A stretch of DNA of 64,000 nucleotides from Liriodendron chinense (GCA_003013855.2 ML058588.1:1116001-1180000), one strand, 5' to 3'; positions 30,202-42,548 are shown, numbered from the stretch's first letter. Made by a program: numbers and translations. Notes: a model not told the origin generated them from the letters alone.

Positions 30202-33200
30202 TGTAACGACCTGAGGTTTTCGACACTCGTGTATAACACGACGGCCGAATTCCCAAGTAAAACATGGAGTAATTGATTTGTTAAATAATGAAATATAGCA
30301 TTCAAGCACAATGACAGAAATAAATGTTCATCTTATTCTATTAAAATTACTACATCATCAATGTTTAAATAAGGGAACCAACCAATATTCATACTAATCA
30401 ACCAAAATATCAAACCATGTCTTCTCTAGAAGACTTATTACAATTTTAATCAATGTTACCACTAATCAAAAGAAATGTCAAATAAATAAAAATATCAACT
30501 AAATTCATTCAACATCTTCATCCACCATCTGATCGTACGAACCATCGAACTCTTCACTTTGAAAGTCGGGTTCGATACTTGGATCTTCACCTACATTATC
30601 TAAATTGCGATTGGGATAGCGTTAAACGCTATCATAGTAGGGAATATTCCCTCCAAGACAATCAGGAATAATAATATACAAAACTCAGAGTAACGTAACA
30701 CAATAATATCTTTATTCAAACAAAACAATCAAGTAAAAATCTTTGTTAATGCGATGCATGGAATGCATGTTCTAGTTAAGGCACCTTGACTAAACGAATG
30801 CAGGAAGCTCAAGTTGAGTCACCCCATACACACCCGTTAAACGAATGTGGAAAGCCCAAGGTTGAGATACCCCATACACATCCGTCAGTTACTAGTCACC
30901 AGAGTGAAATTAACCCAACTAATGGAAGCGGAAAACCCCTAATACACTTCCACTAGATAGTGTAAGGCAAGAAGTGGAACAAGTTTCTAAAACTTCATCC
31001 ATGACACCCAGAGGGGCTGGCTCACTAAGTCGAGCCCTAGTGTATGCATGAGTTCGTTTTCCCTTTTATTAAGTATTTTACAAACAACCATTTTTAGCAA
31101 CTCACTGGACACTATGGGGAGTTGCAAGTGACCCAGCATAGGCCGACAGCTCGGGCTTAATGTCCATGGCACCAACCCCGGCTCATGAGAATTTATATAC
31201 CATTAGTGTCCACTCATTGTCCCGTTTTATGATTTCATCATGTCCAAAGAAGCCAATGTTATACATCATGGCCAAATTCATTAAAATACTCATGTAATGT
31301 AAATGGATCCAATCAAACATCATGTATATGTAAGGATCCATTAATAAACAAGCACTCTATTCTCTCAGTTAAGTCAAGATCTATTCTTCCATCATGGACA
31401 CCTCTCACGGGTTTCATCTCTCTACATCAAATAATTTTACCAACTTAGGGACAAAAATATACAATAATGGGATGTCCATATGATGATCTTATACACATAT
31501 TTCATATCACAATATGAAAACTAATGTTACTTGTAATACATGGACTAAGAAAATAAGGGCATAGATTTCACAAAAATAAATAACACAAATACACATGCTT
31601 CTTAGTCAAAAATCTAAACAACGAATCATATCACCATATAATGATATTCATTACAAATCTCACATCAAACTTCATGTTATATGGATAAGCAATTTAAAAC
31701 AAAATAACTTCACATGCCACAAAAGAAACTTATGATAATTGTGATATTATTAATGAAAGGCTTGAAGGAAAATCCTCACCTTAAGATGGACTTAGAAAAG
31801 GGTTGTAGAAGATCCTAGCCGCTGGAAAAAATATGAGAAAGAGGGGACTCTCTCTCTCTCTCTCTCTTCCTTTCTCTACCTCTTTCTTTTCCTCTTTCTC
31901 TCTCTAAATTCGTGTATAGTGCTCTATATGGCCAAGAGAGACCCTATTTATAGAGTTTGGGTTAGATTCTAGGGTTTAGAGTAGATAAGAAAGCAATAGA
32001 TGGACGATTGCTATTTTTAGATGAGTTTTTAAAATATTTCGGATCACTTTGGGAGGCACACACACAACAGATGGAAAAGATATTTTGGGTGAGGGTTATG
32101 ATGAGTATGGGCCACAAAATAGACGTAGTAGAATTCAGAATGGGGCCCACACACGAATGAACGGTCGGTGTGAAATGAATAGGAAAGAGAGAGAATGGAA
32201 ATGGAAACTTTTGAATGGATGATTTATCTGATGATCGGACACTTAGGGTAGGTTTGGATGAGTTAAATTAGTCATGTGGGGTCCACAAAATGAAGGCACT
32301 TACTCATTTGGTTGGCCTTTTGCGCGGCGAGAGAGTTTAGAGGATGACTCTTCAAAGGATTGGAAAGCTCCGTTTTCTATGAGGTTTGCTACATTGGATA
32401 GTTAGGAAGGATACTTAGGATCCTCTAGAAGTTTTCCTAGCTTCCCATGCGAAAAAAAATCCCGGATTAGAAGATCACAAAACTCAAGGGTTGAGAAAGA
32501 AGGAGAGATCGTCTTTGATTTGCGACGAAACGAGAAACCACTTGATATGAGGGGGTTTTTTACTACTAGGAAGAAGATGGACGGTTCAGATTTGAAATGT
32601 GGGGCTCACACGACGGCCAAGGATGGGGCAGAAGTCGTGCATGGTTGGGCGCACGCTGCCTTGCGCGAGACGCACGGTCAAAGTGCGTTTGACCGGACTC
32701 CTTAGCATGTGCAATACACACGTGGGCCCAATCATGATGTATATAAGAAATTCACTCCGATCAGAATGAGGGCCACCTAAAATTAGGCGTTGACATAAAA
32801 AATGGGACAAATCCGAGATCGGGTGGGCCACATACTGATCGATTTCTGATTTGGCTATTTCTATATTGATCCAAAAGCTGAAATTCGACATGCACAGCTA
32901 AATTGTGCCCAAAAGCTTAAGTCCAGGTTTTTGCGTGAAAGTGATAGTTAAAAATTATAATACTTAAAAATGGCATCTTTACTTAAGTTTAACTAATGGC
33001 ATTTTTGTAATTATTTGAAAAGTGCGTGATTTTTGAAATATGATCTTTCTACGATGTTTATGGGGTCATTCTAAGCAACTTTTGTAAAGGGTCCCTTATC
33101 GAATTTCCTACGGATGTCCCGCTATTCGCAAATCAACGATAAATTAATAAAAATAAAATTTAAAATAAATCCAATTAAATTCTAAAAATTTCAGGGCGTT

Positions 33201-33203
33201 ACA
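30202..33203 (-). repeat. 3' LTR of element A (3002 bp)
   Basis: Plus-strand ends TGTAACGACC (30202) and GGGCGTTACA (33203). It contains a 19-base palindrome GATAGCGTTAAACGCTATC at 30615-30633, a (CT)n tract near 31848-31866 and a minus-strand TATAAATA at 31952-31945. Confidence 0.92.
31945..31952 (-). promoter_or_regulatory. Putative TATA box in A LTR
   Basis: CTATAAATAGGG on the minus strand just upstream of a conserved leader; the same octamer is at 45162-45155 in the 5' LTR. Confidence 0.55.
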
Positions 33204-33216
33204 ATCCACCCCCCTT
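33204..33216 (-). other. Polypurine tract of element A
   Basis: Minus strand AAGGGGGGTGGAT immediately precedes the 3' LTR start. Confidence 0.85.
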
Positions 33217-33219
33217 AAA

Positions 33220-33463
33220 AATAAACTTCGTCCTCGAAGTATACCTATATGCTGTCGACAAAAAGATGTGGGTATGCTTCTTCATCTCTTCTTCACTTTC
33301 CCAAGTAGCTTCTTCTTCGCTGTGAAACATCCATAAAACTTTAACTAAGGAGATAACTTTGGTGCGTAGGATGTGATCCTTTCGGTCCAAGATTCATAAC
33401 GGTTCTTCTACATAAGATGTGTCGTCTCGTATTTCAATCTTCTACCATTCAATCACGTGAGAG
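33220..33463 (-). pseudogene. Chromodomain-like C-terminus of element A integrase
   Basis: In the frame following VSMLRKYE, a stop (TGA) is followed by DDSHVIEW, another stop, then SLVKVLWMFHSEEEATWESE and EEMKKHTHIFL. The pattern VKVLW..HS.EEATWE.EEEM is the hallmark end of Del/Tekay chromodomain integrases, which steer insertion to chromatin. At least three stops (TGA, TAG, TGA) disable it. Confidence 0.8.
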
Positions 33464-34661
33464 TCATCTCATTCGTACTTCCTTAACATAGAGACATGCA
33501 TGAAAAACGTTATGCACATTTGAAAGTTGAGGAGGCAAGGCGAGACGGTATACTACTTCTCCAGCACGTTGAAGAATCTCGAACAGGCCAATGTATTGTG
33601 GTGCTAATTTACCCTTCTTCCCAAAGCGCATCATCCCCTTCATTGGAGATACTTTTAAAAACACATAGTCTACCTCCTTGAACTCGAGGTCATGACGTCG
33701 GTTATTTGCGTAACTTTTCTGTCGGCTCTGAGCTGTCTGAAGACGCTTACGGATGATTTCTATCTTCTCAGAGGTAGTCTGTACAATCTCCGGACCAATC
33801 AAACTTCGCTCTCCAACTTCTGCCCAACAATGCGGTGCACGACACGGGCAACAATACAATGCTTCGAAGGGCGCCATCCCGATACTTGCTTGGAAACTAT
33901 TGTTATATGTAATCTCTGCAAGAGGTAAATAATCTTCCCATCTTCCTTTGAAGTCCAACACACAAGCACGTAGCATATCTTTTAAGATTTGGTTAACTCT
34001 TTCAGTCTGACCATCAGTTTGGGGATGAAAAGCGGTGCTATAATTTAACGAGGTACCCATCACTTGCTGCAATCTAGACCACAACGAAGACGTATAGCGC
34101 ACATCTCTATCTGAAATAATCGACGCCGGAACTCCGTGCAAACATACTATCTCACAATTCTGCCATTTATGATACTGGAGCAGAAATTCGTGTTGGGACA
34201 AAATGAGCTAACTTGGTTAATCGGTCCACAATTACCCATATCGCATCGTGCCTATTCCTTGATCGCGGCAATCCTGTGATAAAGTCCATCGTAATATGTT
34301 CCCATTTCCATGCGGGAATATGGGGTTGATTTAGCAATCCAGCTGGTTTCTTATGCTCGGCTTTTACTTGTTGACATGTTAGACACTTCGACACAAATTC
34401 TGCAATCTCACGCTTCATATTATTCCACCAATATTGTCTTTTCATTTCCTGATACATCTTCGAACTACCATGATGAATTGTTAGTTTAGATCTATGCGCA
34501 TCTTCCAGTAATTCTCGCTTCAGGATCGGATCACTTGGGACACAGAGGCGGTCATGAAAACGAATTCCACCATCAGAACCAATACGCCATTCATTGTTTC
34601 CTTCCATATTAGACTTCTTGGCAATGATTTCTTGAAGTTCTTTATCTAAGCTCTGGCCATT
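33464..34661 (-). pseudogene. Integrase of element A, disabled
   Basis: Zinc-binding HHCC region: AHRSKLTIHHG with KCLTCQQVK near 34380. First catalytic Asp in HITMDFITGLP near 34280; second in IISDRDVRY near 34110; Glu in HPQTDGQTERVNQ near 34010. The GPY/F-like region reads GKLAPQYIGLFEIL near 33600, with GLF where GPF is usual. A frameshift and a TAA near 34170 split the domain. The frame upstream joins RNase H through a TGA at 34668-34670. Confidence 0.9.
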
Positions 34662-34667
34662 GATAAT

Positions 34668-36755
34668 TCAGCGAAACAAGGTGGGTTCTACGGAGATATT
34701 GCTTAAGCTTGCCTTATGCTGGTCGATGTTTAACTTGACGTCAAAGTCTTTGATGAAATTCAACATTTCCCACTTCTTCATAATATATGCCATTGGTGCC
34801 ATATGGATTTTCTTTCTACTTAGCGCGTCAGCTACTGCATTGGCTTTCCCAGGATTATAACATAGTTCAATTTGAAAGTCTTTTAATGTTTCTATCCATC
34901 TATGTTGGTGCATGTTAAGATCCTTCTGCTGAAATAGGTACTTTAAGCTCTTATGATCCGTATTCAACTTAAACTGTTTACCATATAAATAATGTCTCCA
35001 AATTTTTAATGCGAATATTACGGCGCCTAATTCCAGATCATGAGTAGGATAATTTTGTTCGTGCACCTTTAATTGTCGGGAGGCATAAGCTATCACCTTA
35101 TCCTTCTGCATTAGTACACAACCCAATCCTGCTCTTGATGCATCGGTGTGAACCACGTATTCTACTCCTCCCTCGGGCGATGTGAGAACAGGGGCAGATG
35201 TCAATAACTTCTTCAAAGTCTGGAATGCCTCTTCTGCCTTATCATTCCACTCAAATCGTACGCTCTTTCTGGTCAGTTCGGTCAATGGTCGGGCATTCTT
35301 CGAGAACTCCTTGATGAAGCGTCTATAATATCCTGCAAGGCCGAGAAAACTTCGAACCTCGGTGACTGAAGTCGGTTGACTCCATTGACTCACAAGAATA
35401 TCTACTTTAGACTGATCTACTGATATGCCTTCTCGTGTCACCACGTGACCAAGCAATTTAACTTCTTCCTTCCAAAAGTCGCACTTTTTAACCTTGGCAT
35501 ACCATTGATTATCTTTCAGGGTCTGCAAAGTTATGCGCAAGTTCTCGGGATGCTCTTCTTCAGTCTTAGAATAGATCAATATATCATCAATGAATACAAT
35601 GACAAACTTGTCAAGATACGGCCGGAAAACACGATTCATCAAATCTATGAATACCGCAGGGGCATTTGTCAAACCGAACGGCATGACTAAAAATTCGTAG
35701 TGCCCATATCTTGTCTTGAACACAGTCTTGGGTATATCTTCCTTCTTCACACGTAACTGATGGTATCCAGATCTCAGGTCAATCGTAGAGAAGAATTGCG
35801 CTCCTCTCAGCTGGTCGAAAAGATCATCTATGCACGGGAGAGGATATTTGTTCTTGATGGTGGCCTGGTTCAGCTTCTTGTAATCAATGCACAACCGAAG
35901 CGTGCCATCCTTCTTCCGCACAAACAAGACAGGAGCAGCCCAAGGCGAAACGCTCGGGCGAATGAATCCTTGGTCTAGGAGCTCTTCTAACTGCACCTTG
36001 AGCTCTTGCAACTCGGCTGGCGCCATGCGGTACACACCCAAGGCTATAGGTGCGGTACCTGGCAAGAGATCGATAGTGAAATCCACTTCGCACTCGGGAG
36101 GTAACCCGGGAATATTATCTTGGAAAACTTCAGGGAACTCTGCTACCACAGGGAACTGCTCAATGGTTAATTCAAGCAGTCCTTCTTCCATTACGCTCAT
36201 CAAACGTTCAATGACTTCTTTCCTCTTCTTTCCCTGGAATACTAATGAGGTTCGACCAAGAATGACAAGGGAGACAGTTTTAGCATAGCAATCTATGCTC
36301 AAATGGTTATTGACTAGCCAATCTATTCCTAGGATCACATCAAATGTCCTCATATTCATCACCACTAAGTCTACTTTAAAAGTAATTTCGCCAATAAATA
36401 AGGGGCATTTTCGGCATACTTTCCTTACTTCCATAATATGTCCCATATGAGAGGCTATAGTAACGGTTTCTTCTAGTCGATCAAGCTTTAGTTCTAACCG
36501 AGCTACCACGGAAGCATATATAAAGGAAATAGAAGCACCACTATCAAACAATACTACAACAAGAACATCACGGATGAAGATAGTACCTTCAATGGCTCGG
36601 GGGTCTTCTTCCACTTTTTCAGGTGGGGCCATGGCATAAAGGAGGCCTTGGGGCTTCTGATTCAAAGTCGATATTGCATCCTTCTTTTGAATTGGAGGGC
36701 GGGCAGGTTGATTTGGCTTTGGTGCTTGCTGAGGTCGTTGGTTTTGATTGTTCAC
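34668..36755 (-). CDS. Protease, reverse transcriptase and RNase H of element A (695 aa open stretch)
   Basis: Counting from the first Met of the open stretch: aspartic protease DSGAS at residue 71 and DVILGIDWL near 139. RT spans about 245-430, with STIDLRSGYHQ (catalytic Asp 326), FLVMPFGLTNAP and VFIDDILIYS (Asp 390 and 391). RNase H spans about 533-648, with HTDASRAGLG (Asp 538), Glu 575, TDHKSL (Asp 600) and VADALSRK (Asp 643). The real polyprotein starts upstream: the frame continues through VTAIADCYKKISDERKAT, so Met at 36755 is only the first ATG. It ends at a premature TGA (from CGA by C to T), after which the integrase linker continues in the same frame. This enzyme block reads as intact although gag and integrase are broken. 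Confidence 0.93.
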   Translation of the reverse strand: MNNQNQRPQQAPKPNQPARPPIQKKDAISTLNQKPQGLLYAMAPPEKVEEDPRAIEGTIFIRDVLVVVLFDSGASISFIYASVVARLELKLDRLEETVTIASHMGHIMEVRKVCRKCPLFIGEITFKVDLVVMNMRTFDVILGIDWLVNNHLSIDCYAKTVSLVILGRTSLVFQGKKRKEVIERLMSVMEEGLLELTIEQFPVVAEFPEVFQDNIPGLPPECEVDFTIDLLPGTAPIALGVYRMAPAELQELKVQLEELLDQGFIRPSVSPWAAPVLFVRKKDGTLRLCIDYKKLNQATIKNKYPLPCIDDLFDQLRGAQFFSTIDLRSGYHQLRVKKEDIPKTVFKTRYGHYEFLVMPFGLTNAPAVFIDLMNRVFRPYLDKFVIVFIDDILIYSKTEEEHPENLRITLQTLKDNQWYAKVKKCDFWKEEVKLLGHVVTREGISVDQSKVDILVSQWSQPTSVTEVRSFLGLAGYYRRFIKEFSKNARPLTELTRKSVRFEWNDKAEEAFQTLKKLLTSAPVLTSPEGGVEYVVHTDASRAGLGCVLMQKDKVIAYASRQLKVHEQNYPTHDLELGAVIFALKIWRHYLYGKQFKLNTDHKSLKYLFQQKDLNMHQHRWIETLKDFQIELCYNPGKANAVADALSRKKIHMAPMAYIMKKWEMLNFIKDFDVKLNIDQHKASLSNISVEPTLFR

Positions 36756-36789
36756 TTGTAGGGTGGCCTTCCTTTCATCTGAAATCTTC

Positions 36790-37872
36790 TTGTAACAGTC
36801 TGCAATTGCGGTGACCTAACTTTCCTCAGTAGTGGCAGGCTCTCGGGTCTTGGTTCTGTCGTCGATGAGGAGTGTTGTTCTGTGGGTGAATTGGCTTCTG
36901 CCTCTTCTCGGGTGCTGACTGGATACTTGGTGCAGGTCTCGACTTTTGACTTGATGGCTTAACCTGATTACTCTGCTGAAGGTAGCTCTCCATGTCTTTC
37001 TCTGCGATCATCACACAGTCCACGATCTCCTCGTAAGTCTGAAGCTTCAAGATAATAATTTTGGATCTAATACTCGGCCTTAGCCCCTCTTAAAATTTGT
37101 GCGTCTTGTACTCGATATCTTCCACAGCCTTAGATACATAGCCTGCTAATTCTGCGAACTTGTCCTCATATTGGGCCACGGTCATATTCCCCTATTCTAA
37201 CTTGAGAAATTCTGACATCTTCTCTTTCTTATAGGCTTCAGGAAAATACTTGTCATAGAACCTGGTACAGAAACTCTCCCATGTCCACTGATAATTTGCT
37301 GGGACCATTCTCTTAGTTGCCTGCCACCAACTATTCGTTGCTCCTTCTAACATATATGCTGCCAGTGCCACTCGGTGTTGTAGGGGGCATGCCATCGTGT
37401 CCAACTTCTTCAACATTTGCTTGATCCAAAATTCCACCTTGGTAGGATCAAGGTTACCCATAAATGGTTCAAGGTGTAGCTTCATAAACTTTTCAATTAA
37501 TATGGTTTCCTTAGGCAAAGCAAACCTAGGCTGCATGGGAGGTGGAGGGTGAGTAGGAGCGGCAAGTGGTGCACGCGTTTCTGACTGTGGTTGTGGCATA
37601 GGGGCCACGGGGATTGGGGCTACAGCCGGCATGCGCACTCCTGATTGAGGTTGAGGCATAGAAACTGTAGGGGTCGAGGCTTAGACAGGCGTCACTAAGG
37701 TCACAAGTTGTTCCAGTAGGGCTTGATGCCTTGCTTGTTGCTCTTGCTGATGGCTTTGTTGCTAATGTATGATACCAGTGAGGCGATCAAGTGCGCCCAT
37801 CATGGCTTCCCAAGGTTGCGGTGCATTAGAGTTCCCTCCTACTGAAGTCACAGGGGGATTTGAAGCAGGGGT
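36790..37872 (-). pseudogene. Gag of element A, main part, disabled
   Basis: Retrotransposon gag domain: FALPKETILIEKFMKLHLEP, WIKQMLKKLDTMACPLQHRV, AAYMLEGATNSWWQATKRMV and WESFCTRFYDKYFPEAYKKE near 37460-37200, then KLQTYEEIVDCVMIAEKDME near 37040. The zinc knuckle begins CHY at 36831, but the next Cys codon is TGA (CHY-stop-GKLGH), and a frameshift follows before IADCYKK. Two further stops (TAG near 37765, TAA near 37682) lie in the Gln-rich linker. The N-terminus is on the other side of LINE delta at 42548. Confidence 0.85.
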
Positions 37873-37902
37873 CGGCATTCATAGTCCGAAGCTTAGTTGG
37901 CC

Positions 37903-38931
37903 AAATTGGATTTGGCATTGTCATACCCCTCCCAAGATTGCTGCTTTCATTTGGAAAGCCATGTATGGAGCCGTACCGACTGACGATTCCATCAAAAGGA
38001 TGGGCGTCAATCTTGCATCTAAATGCGAATGTTGTGGCCCATGGGCCACTAATAGAGGAGACCCTGGTGGCTCCAACAACGCTGATGGGATGCCCAACCC
38101 TCGAAGAATCCAAGTAACCCACCCTCCTCAGCTGGATTAGCGATTTAAATTCCACGAGGAAAGTCTGAATCACCTCTTTTGCCAAAGCAGAGTGGCGTCA
38201 AAGGTCTGGAAATTCTTCTCGCAGCTTTTTGATGTCCCCCTCATCCAGAATCAGTCTGTTCCTCAAAGATTGAAGCAATGGGTCTCCATAGCTAGCAGAT
38301 CCTCCAGATTTCTTCTTCTCCGTGGTGTTACTCCAAACTTCATTTTGTGGGAGATTTGGCTGAGCCGCAATGCAGCTAGATTTGATGGTCATAGAATGCA
38401 TGCTCTCAGTATCATTTTGAAAGTTAACAACTGGCTAAAGGATATAGGTGACAACCTCTCGGGTGGGGATAGGGACCGGAGTCGCTTCTCGAACTCTCCA
38501 CTCTTCAAGCGATTGGGCTGCAGAAATTTTCAGCTACAAAAACAGAACAATGCAGAGTTGTTAGATGGTGCAAGCCTAATGAGGGTAGGTTGAAATTGAA
38601 TGTGGACAGCTCGTCCAGAGGAAACCCAGGCATGGGAGGAGGAGGTGGTATCTGTAGAGACCACTATGGTCGTATCATCGTTGCTTTTCACAACCATTAT
38701 GGCCATGTCTCTAATACAGTGGCGGAAGCCCAAGCCATGTTGGATGGTCTCAAGATATGCAAAACAATGGGATTATCAGATATAGAGGTGGAATCAGATT
38801 CGAAGATTCTTGTGGATGCTATCTCCGAGCTTTCTGCCCATTGCCCTTGGCCCATTTGGTACCGAGTTAAGCTCATCAGAAAAAAGCGGCTTTCCCTTAA
38901 TCTCTCTTTCTCTCATATCCTTCGGGAAGGG
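37903..38931 (+). pseudogene. LINE delta ORF2 C-terminus: zf-RVT and RNase H
   Basis: zf-RVT: WHCHTPPKIAAFIWKAMYGA, VNLASKCECCGPWAT then, after frameshifts, EESLNHLFCQSRVASKVWKF. RNase H: RLKLNVDSSSRGNPG (first Asp near 38600), EAQAMLDGLKICK (Glu), IEVESDSKILVDAI (Asp). The last motif is found beyond solo LTR H at 42145 as NEVADGLVKLGSSGAP. The D-E-D-D set is present, so the RNase H itself looks intact apart from the insertion. Confidence 0.85.
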
Positions 38932-39908
38932 TGTAACGCCCCGGATTTTCGAGTTTATTTCAGAATTTTTAAAAAATTTTATTTTGATTTTATGTTGAGT
39001 GTTTACTTTGTTTTGAAAACAACGGACCATCCGTAGGAGATTCGATAGGGGACCCTTTACAAAAGTAGCTTAAAATGATCCTATAAACATTATAGACAGA
39101 CCGAATTTAAAAAATCTCGCTGTTTTTAGTTAATTACGAAAATGCCATTAGATAAATTTAAGTTAACGTACCTATTTTAAGTATTATGATTTCTGACGAC
39201 CTATTTCACACAAAACTTCATATATGATCTTTTGGACACATTTTAGCTATCCACGTCGAATTTCAACCCTCCAATCATCCTACAAATGCCCTAATTAGAA
39301 ATCGGTTCATAAGTGGCCCACCTTAACTCGGATCTGCCTCATTTTTCTTGTTATCGGCTATTTTTATGTTGCCCACATATTGGACGGAGCGAACGATCTA
39401 GATCTATCATAGTGGACCCGTGTGCACTAACCAGTCCGTCACTCACCATTTCGTACCATGCATGCACGCACAGAAGAGAAATTTTCTCTTCTTCTCCATT
39501 TTCTTCACTGTAACAACGTTGGCCGTCCGTGAACTCCACACCGTCCATCATCTGGACCCCACTTCGAAATCCAACCCGTCCATTAGGTCAGCGCCCCACC
39601 CAAACCTAGTCATTCAAAGTTTTGTCGTCATTCGTCGCTTGTGCAATCCGATCCAAACCACCGTTCAAATGAAGACTTATCAAGACCAGGGCCATCGCTT
39701 TGCATGAACGGTCCAAGATTCTCCCAAAACTTTATGTGGACCCCACCTAGCCTTTCAACGAATCCTATGTGCAAACCACCTTCGAAATCAGATCCGTTTC
39801 TTCCTCCAACTCAAACCGCATTCCGCAATCACCCAACGCTCGGCCGACTTAAAAAACCCTAGTTCATACTTCCCTAGCCGCATATCTCCTCTTCTCAGTC
39901 CACTGAAC

Positions 39909-39948
<40 letters not shown>

Positions 39949-39958
39949 GTGAAGAGAG

Positions 39959-39993
<35 letters not shown>

Positions 39994-42139
39994 TCCCGTC
40001 TTCCTCGTCCGCCCGCTGTGATAGCAGCGTTCGCTGCTGCCCCCACGTCTCTACACCGTCCACCAGCTGGGCCCCTTTCTTGGATCTAAGCTATCCATCA
40101 GGTTAGTACCTCACCAAAAATCAGTCCGTCCAAATATTGCAATCTTTTGTCAGTTGTGTGGCCCACTCTAACTCATTGACTGTAACCCTAGAAATCAAGA
40201 TTCAGATCATCTGAGGATGCACTTTGCATAGACGTTCCAGATCCTATTTATAGCCATCGTGTGAGTCCCACCTACCATAAAAGAGAAAGAAGAAAGAAGA
40301 AGAAGAAAGAGAAGGAAAGAGAGAGAGGATTGGGTTGGGCCAAGTGAGTCGACTCGGCTGAGATCTTGAGATGAGCCGCTGATGAGAGAGGTAAGCCATT
40401 CTAGCATGTTATTAAATTCTTAAATCTAATATAGACCCTAGTTTTAAGTATAGATCTAGCCCTAGTTGATCATAGCCATAGAAACTATACAACTCTACGC
40501 CTTAATCTTATATTCGTCATTAACTTTCTTAGGTTTGGATTAAAGAAGGGTTTCATGGTTCTAATTGCATTTCAAATCATCCAATCTCAGAGGTGGGGAT
40601 TTCCTTTAAGCCCATCTACGATAATATTAAATTGTATGTTGATTTTATGCTTGGAAATTAAGATTTTGTTACGTGACTTCTTAAAACCATGCTTGTTGAA
40701 ATCTTTCCATGTAAATATGAATTGTATGATGTTCCTTGTTGTGTATGTTGAATTTTGATGTATGAACTATGCTTAAGTAGTTGGAAAAGGAATTGTTATG
40801 ATGTACATGCTCATATGGAAACCATGCTTGATTTACGTTGTCACATGCTTATGATGATTGATGTATTGTTTGCTATGAGATATTGCATATGGATGTTACG
40901 TTAATGAAAACTCCTTGGCCCCATACTGATGTAACTGTTGATGTAAAGAGATGAAGCCTGTGCGAGGCCTTGTTACATTGGCAGTACCATGTGGATGTTT
41001 TGGATGACTATGCCTTATTGTGAAAGTCGGCATTACCGTGTGTCTTATTAAAGGAATATGCTTTGACATGAGAATTAAGTATTGGCATTACCGTGTATAT
41101 GTTGTTGGTTGCATATGCCATGATGTTGAGTTTGGCACTACCATATGCGAATTGTTGTTTACGTGCCAAGGGATCCTTATTGATTCGTTACCTGTGATGG
41201 ATCCACTAGAGTATGGAATTGATGAGTATGAAGACTCTTGAATTGACTGGGGTAAGGAGTGATCATTAGCTGTATACATCATTTAATTGGCTGGATGTTA
41301 AACTTATTTAATTAAAGGTGAAACTAATCATGCATTCACTGGACCCGGCTTGGTGGGTCAGCCCCTCGGGCATTAGAGAAAGTGTGCATGGGCTCGTCTC
41401 TCTCTCTCTCGCTATCTAGTGAAAGTGTGCATGGGCCCGTTTCACTAGTTGGGTTTTGGTGCATGGGAAGAGTGGAGTGATCCCGTCCTAGCTAGAACCT
41501 CTGGTGATTAGTGGCTAGTGAGAAGAGTGGAGTGATCACGTCTCATTTAGTCAGGGTGCCTTTGCCAGAGCATGCCTGTCATGCATTGCATTAATAAAGA
41601 TCTTTTATTAGGTTATTTTGATTTGATTAAATGATAATATCCTGCTTGCGTTTACTCTGTGCCATTATTATCATGATTGCCTTAAAGGGATATTCCCTAC
41701 TATGATAGCGTTTAACGCTATCCAACCATATCTCAGATAATTCAGGTGAAGATCCAGTAAGAGAATCGAACACTACGACGATGTGCTCGAAGGCTCGTGG
41801 CAGCAAACGATGGAAAATGAAACTGAAGCGGCTTGAAGATGGATTATATTTATTATCTTTGTAAAGTAGGTTTATTTTCATGTAACTTGTAATAAGCCTC
41901 TCATGGAGATTATAAGGTAAAATATTATGTGATTTGTATGATTTAAGGACATTATCTTGATAATATAGAGTAGAAAAACTTCGAATAAGAACCTTGAATT
42001 CCGTCATTTTGCTATGAATGCTATGAATCTGGAAAATAAAGGTGAACGTGTGGAAATATATTCTTAACACATTCAAGATATCACCCGAGAACTCGGCCCA
42101 TTGTGTTGTCCACGAGAGCCGAAATTTCGGGGCGTTACA
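38932..42139 (+). repeat. Solo LTR H, Tekay-type (3208 bp)
   Basis: Starts TGTAACGCCCCGGATTTTCG and ends CGAAATTTCGGGGCGTTACA, so the terminal inverted repeat TGTAACGCCCCG is 12 bases. Perfect 5-bp duplication AAGGG at 38927-38931 and 42140-42144. Orientation is opposite to A: its first 300 bases match the reverse complement of A's right LTR end (CCATCCGTAGGAGATTCGAT, AAAATGCCATTAG). It holds (GA)n tracts at 39909-39946 and 39965-39990 and the palindrome GATAGCGTTTAACGCTATC at 41704-41722. Short frames in it (for example 41627-42076) are not credible genes. Confidence 0.93.
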
Positions 42140-42144
42140 AAGGG

Positions 42145-42312
42145 AATGAAGTTGCTGATGGCCTCGTTAAGTTGGGTAGTAGTGGAGCCCCCAACAACAT
42201 TTTCAAAAGGCGCAGGGAATTGCCTAGATTATCTAGAGGTGCCGTGTCCCTTGATATTGCGAATGTTGGAGTCCTTCGAACTTCGTTGAAGTTCAGAAAA
42301 GGAGAGGGTTAA
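42145..42312 (+). pseudogene. LINE delta RNase H, last segment
   Basis: NEVADGLVKLGSSGAPNN continues the frame broken at 38931 (ILREG) by solo LTR H. It runs to a stop at 42310 with a Lys/Arg-rich end. Confidence 0.8.
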
Positions 42313-42483
42313 TCCTCTGTTGGGACAGCTGCTTTTCCTCATTTCCTCTCTTTTATTAGGTGGCTCTGAGTTTGTTTTATGATAGGTGGGGTCCCATCCT
42401 TTTTTTTTGTAGGGCTCCACCCGAAAGTATCTGTACTCCTTTCTTCATGTTATATGATATATTTGTTTAAAAAAAAAAAAAAA

Positions 42484-42548
42484 GGTGGCGTCTGAGGTTG
42501 GGAAGAGGTAGGGCGAGTGTTCCTAGAAGATCTTGTCCGAGGGGCCAT
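42484..42548 (-). pseudogene. N-terminus of element A gag
   Basis: ATG at 42548 gives MAPRTRSSRNTRPTSSQPQT, a basic, Ser/Thr-rich start typical of Tekay gag. It is cut after about 21 codons by LINE delta and continues at 37872 with ASNPPVTSVGGNSNAP. Confidence 0.75.

Larger units (their letters stand above)
37873..42483 (+). mobile_element. LINE delta: L1-type LINE inside gag of element A
   Basis: 5'-truncated copy on the plus strand, opposite to A. It begins in the zinc-binding RT C-terminus and ends in a poly(A) of about 15 at 42469-42483, immediately beside the interrupted gag frame (minus-strand SSQPQTPP). It is interrupted by solo LTR H (38932-42139). I could not define a clean target duplication; GGTCGGC on the left against GGTGGCG on the right is only suggestive. 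Confidence 0.82.

Noticed and set aside
40555..41241. Short plus-strand frames in solo LTR H
   Set aside because: Low-complexity Ile/Leu/Cys-rich frames within an LTR that has no coding role in related copies.
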